Assembly (NCBI GenBank): GCA_023253615.1
Contig: JALRFZ010000681.1
Span: 1 to 5,421 of the forward strand
DNA from: Verrucomicrobiales bacterium
GTDB taxonomy: Bacteria; Verrucomicrobiota; Verrucomicrobiia; Verrucomicrobiales; DEV007
Reading direction: 5' to 3'
Length of the DNA: 5,421 bases
Below the pieces are notes generated by a model, which did no database searches, was not told the origin of the DNA, and worked only from the letters and a program-made list of their open reading frames with translations. How positions within the stretch are numbered: the first letter of the stretch is position 1; each line of letters begins with the position of its first letter. The position numbers and the translations under genes were made by a program. This document shows positions 5,301-5,421 of this stretch, piece after piece.

Positions 5301-5421
5301 GGGAATGCTCATCGCCGCGCTGCAGTCGGGCAGCCTGCCCCTCTCGCTCGTGCCCGGCGATGTCGCCGACCAGTTGCGCTCGCACGCCGAGGAATCGGTC
5401 CGCACCGCAGCGGTGAAATTG
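2398..5421 (+). CDS. Secreted PVC-type membrane-bound dehydrogenase / heme-binding family protein, 3' truncated
   Basis: The frame is open for 1,008 codons from ATG 2398 to the last base with no stop, so the C-terminus lies outside the window. Domains in order: a signal peptide at about 1-26 (Lys2, then a hydrophobic run enlarged by a duplicated LFLSGSS; the cleavage motif LQSA before Asp27 is weak). Next comes a jelly-roll-like accessory domain at about 27-152, with HEVWVNGVKIG then RYKVP, resembling galactose-binding-like domains. A beta-propeller follows at about 205-582 (FSYDGKGRLWV, LVWGPDGWIYGG, GNTFGLEFDSVGRLYSGHNGG, YLANAPDGSLHVADMYE, GRIYRV). It has two calcium-loop-like acidic stretches, DTDGDGRYD at 279-287 and DADGDDKPDGD at 322-332. 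HEAT repeats run from about 590 on (HPNKWHRRTATRLLGER at 605-621, DPAVRGWTVRLLGD at 668-681). This architecture is that of the putative membrane-bound dehydrogenase family (TIGR02604-type) of Planctomycetota and Verrucomicrobiota, which normally ends in a CxxCH heme-binding domain. No CxxCH occurs within the visible part, so heme binding is only expected. A role in oxidising a carbohydrate in the periplasm is inferred; the substrate is unknown. Confidence 0.9.
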   Translation, partial: MKALCFALFLSGSSLFLSGSSLLQSADWQPAKVPGAIPTSGTTWLRCWVKPHDSFFTKHDRNLFEESVGFHFSDLPGSHEVWVNGVKIGGGSEPGFLRYKVPVGTLVPGQWSEIAVKTSPVGGEIGFRKEAPFLMNYFWECIFEGEWEQLSGEYTPGKALPEKPARPAFEEFRESNRVLGRAEQVHGPKLNPDEAAKTFTATDELKVEQLLAEPDVAQPFHFSYDGKGRLWVIHSKQYPYPAGLRMLSRDRYYRAHYDKVPLAPPHHDPGADLVTIHEDTDGDGRYDSRKVFVEGLNMANAVLPGKGGVWVMNAPYLLFFPDADGDDKPDGDPVVHLSGFGFEDSHSAANGLVWGPDGWIYGGQGSTVSCRVVRPGLDPEGHTGVYFEGCMVWRYHPGTRAFEIFAEGSGNTFGLEFDSVGRLYSGHNGGGTRGWHYVQGGFYLMQGVDPGKFGPPRNPYAFGDLPMMATKDPVVRFTHFGAFADGTAMPEAVRGMLFAIDPLHNEVIATRWQARGSTFETVDHGTVVKSSDPAFRPVYLANAPDGSLHVADMYEYYIAHGQHYQNQIDPTSGRIYRVAGKGMELENELTLSALDSAQLISLLDHPNKWHRRTATRLLGERGDESVVPNLKELAVSGNGTAALHALWALYQIAGLDDAISEKTLAHADPAVRGWTVRLLGDAYGIQRNLGLPPARTEAYPLATNVFDTLLARAAVEPDAEVRSQMASTARRLANEQAFPLVAALLSRDEDMNDPYLPLLCWWVLEAHLPSSTEDVMALFEIRALWDKKIVQEHLLPRIARRFSVEGKRQDLLQLAKLLRLAPGPEQAGKLLEGFEEAYRGRTMTALPEELLTAMAASGGASLGIRLRQGDEAAVKEALAFITDPKAPLDERLRYTRSFGEIKRAEAVPELMKLATAEGESGLRRAAFASLGAYDDPAIATETLTNLPKLPEVVRPAAFTLLGSRPAWAGMLIAALQSGSLPLSLVPGDVADQLRSHAEESVRTAAVKL
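2399..2412. promoter_or_regulatory. Possible LacI-family (cre-like) operator overlapping a start codon
   Basis: The sequence TGAAAGCGCTTTGC contains the perfect 10-bp palindrome AAAGCGCTTT (2401-2410) with a central CG. It resembles LacI/CcpA-type operators of the form TGNAANCGNTNNCA, except that the last two bases are GC instead of CA. It overlaps codons 1-5 of the secreted protein, an unusual but possible position for a roadblock repressor. Ten-base palindromes occur by chance several times per 5 kb, and these bases also encode an ordinary signal-peptide start, so the call is weak. Confidence 0.2.
2419..2460 (+). repeat. Exact 21-bp tandem duplication inside the signal-peptide coding region
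   Basis: Bases 2419-2439 and 2440-2460 are identical, giving two perfect copies of a 21-nt unit (three times seven). In the reading frame of the secreted protein this duplicates seven residues, LFLSGSS, in the hydrophobic core of the signal peptide. With one copy the leader before Asp27 would be about 19 residues, a usual length; with two it is about 26. Exact identity suggests recent slippage or selection for copy number. Confidence 0.95.
2464..2484. repeat. Palindrome just downstream of the 21-bp duplication
   Basis: Bases 2467-2480 (CAGTCGGCCGACTG) form a perfect 14-bp palindrome. The flanks TTGC (2464-2467) and GCAA (2481-2484) are also complementary if base 2480 is looped out. It lies at codons 23-29 of the secreted protein, around the expected end of the signal peptide. 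It could be a protein-binding site or an RNA hairpin, or may be fortuitous in GC-rich coding DNA: a perfect 14-mer is expected roughly 0.3 times in a window this size with uniform base use. Confidence 0.4.

Noticed and set aside
3670..5385. Further - strand frames (241 and 225 codons) opposite the right-hand gene
   Set aside because: These are antisense to the propeller and HEAT-repeat coding region, which continues without interruption; they are composition artefacts.
2398..5421. c-type heme site (CxxCH) in the visible part of the large protein
   Set aside because: The cysteines seen (for example residues 5, 47, 141, 370, 390 and 760) do not form CxxCH; the expected heme domain would lie beyond the window.
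2398..5421. Frameshift or pseudogene in the large gene
   Set aside because: Reading codon by codon gives 1,008 sense codons with continuous family similarity, so the missing stop is due only to the window edge.

Overview
The window is GC-rich (roughly 60-65% by eye) and every gene that can be supported lies on the + strand: five coding regions, two of them cut by the window edges. The best clue to the organism is the large gene at the right. It encodes a secreted beta-propeller plus HEAT-repeat protein of the 'PVC-type' membrane-bound dehydrogenase / heme-binding CxxCH family, which is typical of Verrucomicrobiota and Planctomycetota. With the many sugar-type oxidoreductases and the lack of Shine-Dalgarno sites, this suggests a free-living Verrucomicrobiota-like bacterium. 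That assignment is inferred from protein families and not proven.

Layout: 1-156 is the C-terminal end of an extended-SDR NAD-dependent epimerase/dehydratase. 139-212 is a continuous block of short tandem repeats (six 7-nt units, then four 8-nt units) that ends exactly at the next start codon. 213-548 is a compact VOC-fold (glyoxalase-like) metalloprotein. Six bases later, 555-1325 is a classical SDR oxidoreductase. 1325-1343 is a perfect hairpin and 1344-1378 a second 7-nt repeat array. 1385-2383 is a Gfo/Idh/MocA oxidoreductase. Fourteen bases later, 2398-5421 is the secreted dehydrogenase-type protein, open for all 1,008 codons to the window end. Its signal-peptide coding region holds a 21-bp in-frame tandem duplication between two palindromes. 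No intergenic stretch exceeds 60 bases, and no RNA gene, insertion sequence or CRISPR array was seen.

The same orientation and short gaps suggest one transcription unit. Three NAD(P)-type oxidoreductases, a VOC protein and an exported propeller protein fit a pathway that oxidises and rearranges a sugar, polyol or sugar acid, with the propeller protein acting outside the cytoplasm. The substrate cannot be read from the sequence.

The least ordinary feature is the DNA between the genes. Both larger gaps consist almost entirely of modular repeats. The two 7-nt arrays share one grammar: same strand, every unit starts with GT, most carry GTAA, and the last unit is GTTTC-x-x. They place TAA in all three forward frames. 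This looks like a dispersed repeat family at gene junctions and is the main candidate for something undescribed.
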